Below are positions 5,777-6,708 of a stretch of 6,708 bases of DNA, piece by piece. The position numbers and the translations under genes are program-made. This DNA is from 70-18 sp041691815. GTDB lineage: Bacteria; Pseudomonadota; Alphaproteobacteria; Acetobacterales; Acetobacteraceae. Each line of letters opens with the position of its first letter. Position 1 is the first letter of the stretch. Below the pieces are notes generated by a model. That model ran no database searches, was not told where the DNA came from, and saw only the letters and a program-made list of their open reading frames with translations. The DNA lies in contig JBEPTZ010000183.1 of assembly GCA_041691815.1 (NCBI GenBank), positions 1 through 6,708 of the forward strand, given 5' to 3'.

Positions 5777-6708
5777 ATGCCGAAGCGGACAGACATCCAC
5801 TCGATCATGATCATCGGCGCCGGCCCGATCGTGATCGGCCAGGCCTGCGAGTTCGACTATTCCGGCGCCCAGGCCTGCAAGGCGCTGAAGGCCGAGGGTT
5901 ACCGGGTGATCCTGGTCAACTCCAACCCGGCCACCATCATGACAGACCCCGACCTCGCCGACGCCACCTATGTCGAGCCGATCACCCCGGAGTTCGTCGA
6001 GAAGATCATCGCCCGCGAGAAGCCGGATGCGCTGCTGCCGACCATGGGTGGGCAGACCGCGCTGAACACCGCGATGAGCCTGGCGGCGTCCGGTGTGCTG
6101 GAGAAATACGGCGTCGAGCTGATCGGCGCCAAGGCCGAGGTGATCGACCGCGCCGAGGACCGGCTGAAATTCCGCGACGCGATGAGCGAGATCGGCATCG
6201 AGAGCCCGAAAAGTTCGATCGCCCACACGCTGGCCGAGGCGCGCGAGGCGTTGGCGCTGGTCGGGCTGCCGGCGGTGATCCGGCCGAGCTTCACGCTGGG
6301 CGGCACCGGTGGCGGCATCGCCTATAATCGCGAGGAATTCGAGCAGATCGTCGGTACCGGGCTGGACGCCTCGCCGACCACCGAGGTGCTGATCGAAGAA
6401 TCGGTGCTCGGCTGGAAGGAATACGAGATGGAGGTGGTCCGCGACAGCGCGGATAACTGCATCATCGTCTGCTCGATCGAGAACGTCGACCCGATGGGCG
6501 TGCATACCGGCGACAGCGTGACGGTGGCCCCGGCGCTGACGCTGACCGACCGCGAATACCAGATGATGCGCGACGCCTCGATCGCCTGCCTGCGCAAGAT
6601 TGGCGTCGATACCGGCGGCTCCAATGTGCAGTTCGCGGTGAATCCGGCCGATGGCCGGCTGCTGGTGATCGAGATGAACCCGCGGGTGTCGCGGTCTTCC
6701 GCACTGGC
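5777..6708 (+). CDS. carB: Carbamoyl-phosphate synthetase large subunit, 3' end cut off by window
   Basis: The synthetase subunit: its N-terminal ATP-grasp half phosphorylates bicarbonate and uses ammonia from CarA to make carbamate, and the C-terminal half makes carbamoyl phosphate. The first 310 codons are present, covering the pre-ATP-grasp domain (IIGAGPIVIGQACEFDYSG) and most of the first ATP-grasp domain. ATP and metal ligands known from E. coli CarB appear at the same numbers: Arg129, Arg169, Gly175-Gly176 in the glycine-rich loop (GGTGGG), Glu215, Asn236, His243, Gln285 and Glu299, followed by NPRVSRSSAL. The ATG at 5777 is supported by GGAG six bases upstream and by this exact register. 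It is separated from carA by the small gene, a terminator-like hairpin and a structured leader. Confidence 0.97.
   Translation, partial: MPKRTDIHSIMIIGAGPIVIGQACEFDYSGAQACKALKAEGYRVILVNSNPATIMTDPDLADATYVEPITPEFVEKIIAREKPDALLPTMGGQTALNTAMSLAASGVLEKYGVELIGAKAEVIDRAEDRLKFRDAMSEIGIESPKSSIAHTLAEAREALALVGLPAVIRPSFTLGGTGGGIAYNREEFEQIVGTGLDASPTTEVLIEESVLGWKEYEMEVVRDSADNCIIVCSIENVDPMGVHTGDSVTVAPALTLTDREYQMMRDASIACLRKIGVDTGGSNVQFAVNPADGRLLVIEMNPRVSRSSAL

Overview
High-GC alphaproteobacterial chromosome, probably Acetobacteraceae/Rhodospirillales. This is an inference from GC-ending codon use, protein sequence style and the gene order yqeY-dnaG-rpoD facing carA-carB; no rRNA or database match supports it. 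The window is a core housekeeping locus. The unusual material is in the control regions and in the N-terminus of CarA.

Left part (1-3913, minus strand): yqeY, dnaG and rpoD are read leftwards as a macromolecular-synthesis cluster (GatB/YqeY-domain protein, replication primase, housekeeping sigma factor). rpoD runs off the left edge inside sigma region 2. The 152-base gap between yqeY and dnaG holds two inverted copies of an A/T-rich hairpin element. Base changes between the copies keep two mutually exclusive stems intact.

Centre (3914-4034): a divergent control region carrying two identical-arm 17-bp palindromes, TGGGAA-N5-TTCCCA, exactly 40 bp apart. The right one fills the spacer of a plausible sigma70 promoter whose predicted start point is the A of the first ATG of the carA frame.

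Right part (4035-6708, plus strand): carA (glutaminase subunit of carbamoyl-phosphate synthetase), an unrecognised 83-codon gene one base after carA, a terminator-like hairpin, a second leader hairpin, and the 5' 310 codons of carB. The carA frame opens with a Cro-like helix-turn-helix domain of about 60 residues fused in frame to a normal-length CarA. An internal start at codon 70 with a Shine-Dalgarno sequence could also give ordinary CarA.

Working model (inference): the HTH domain on CarA, or a longer CarA isoform, binds the twin palindromes and controls the car genes and perhaps yqeY-dnaG-rpoD. Separately, the small gene ends in Arg codons that abut the terminator before carB, an arrangement resembling ribosome-mediated attenuation by arginine, one end product of carbamoyl phosphate. 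Both ideas are testable and neither is proven by the sequence.
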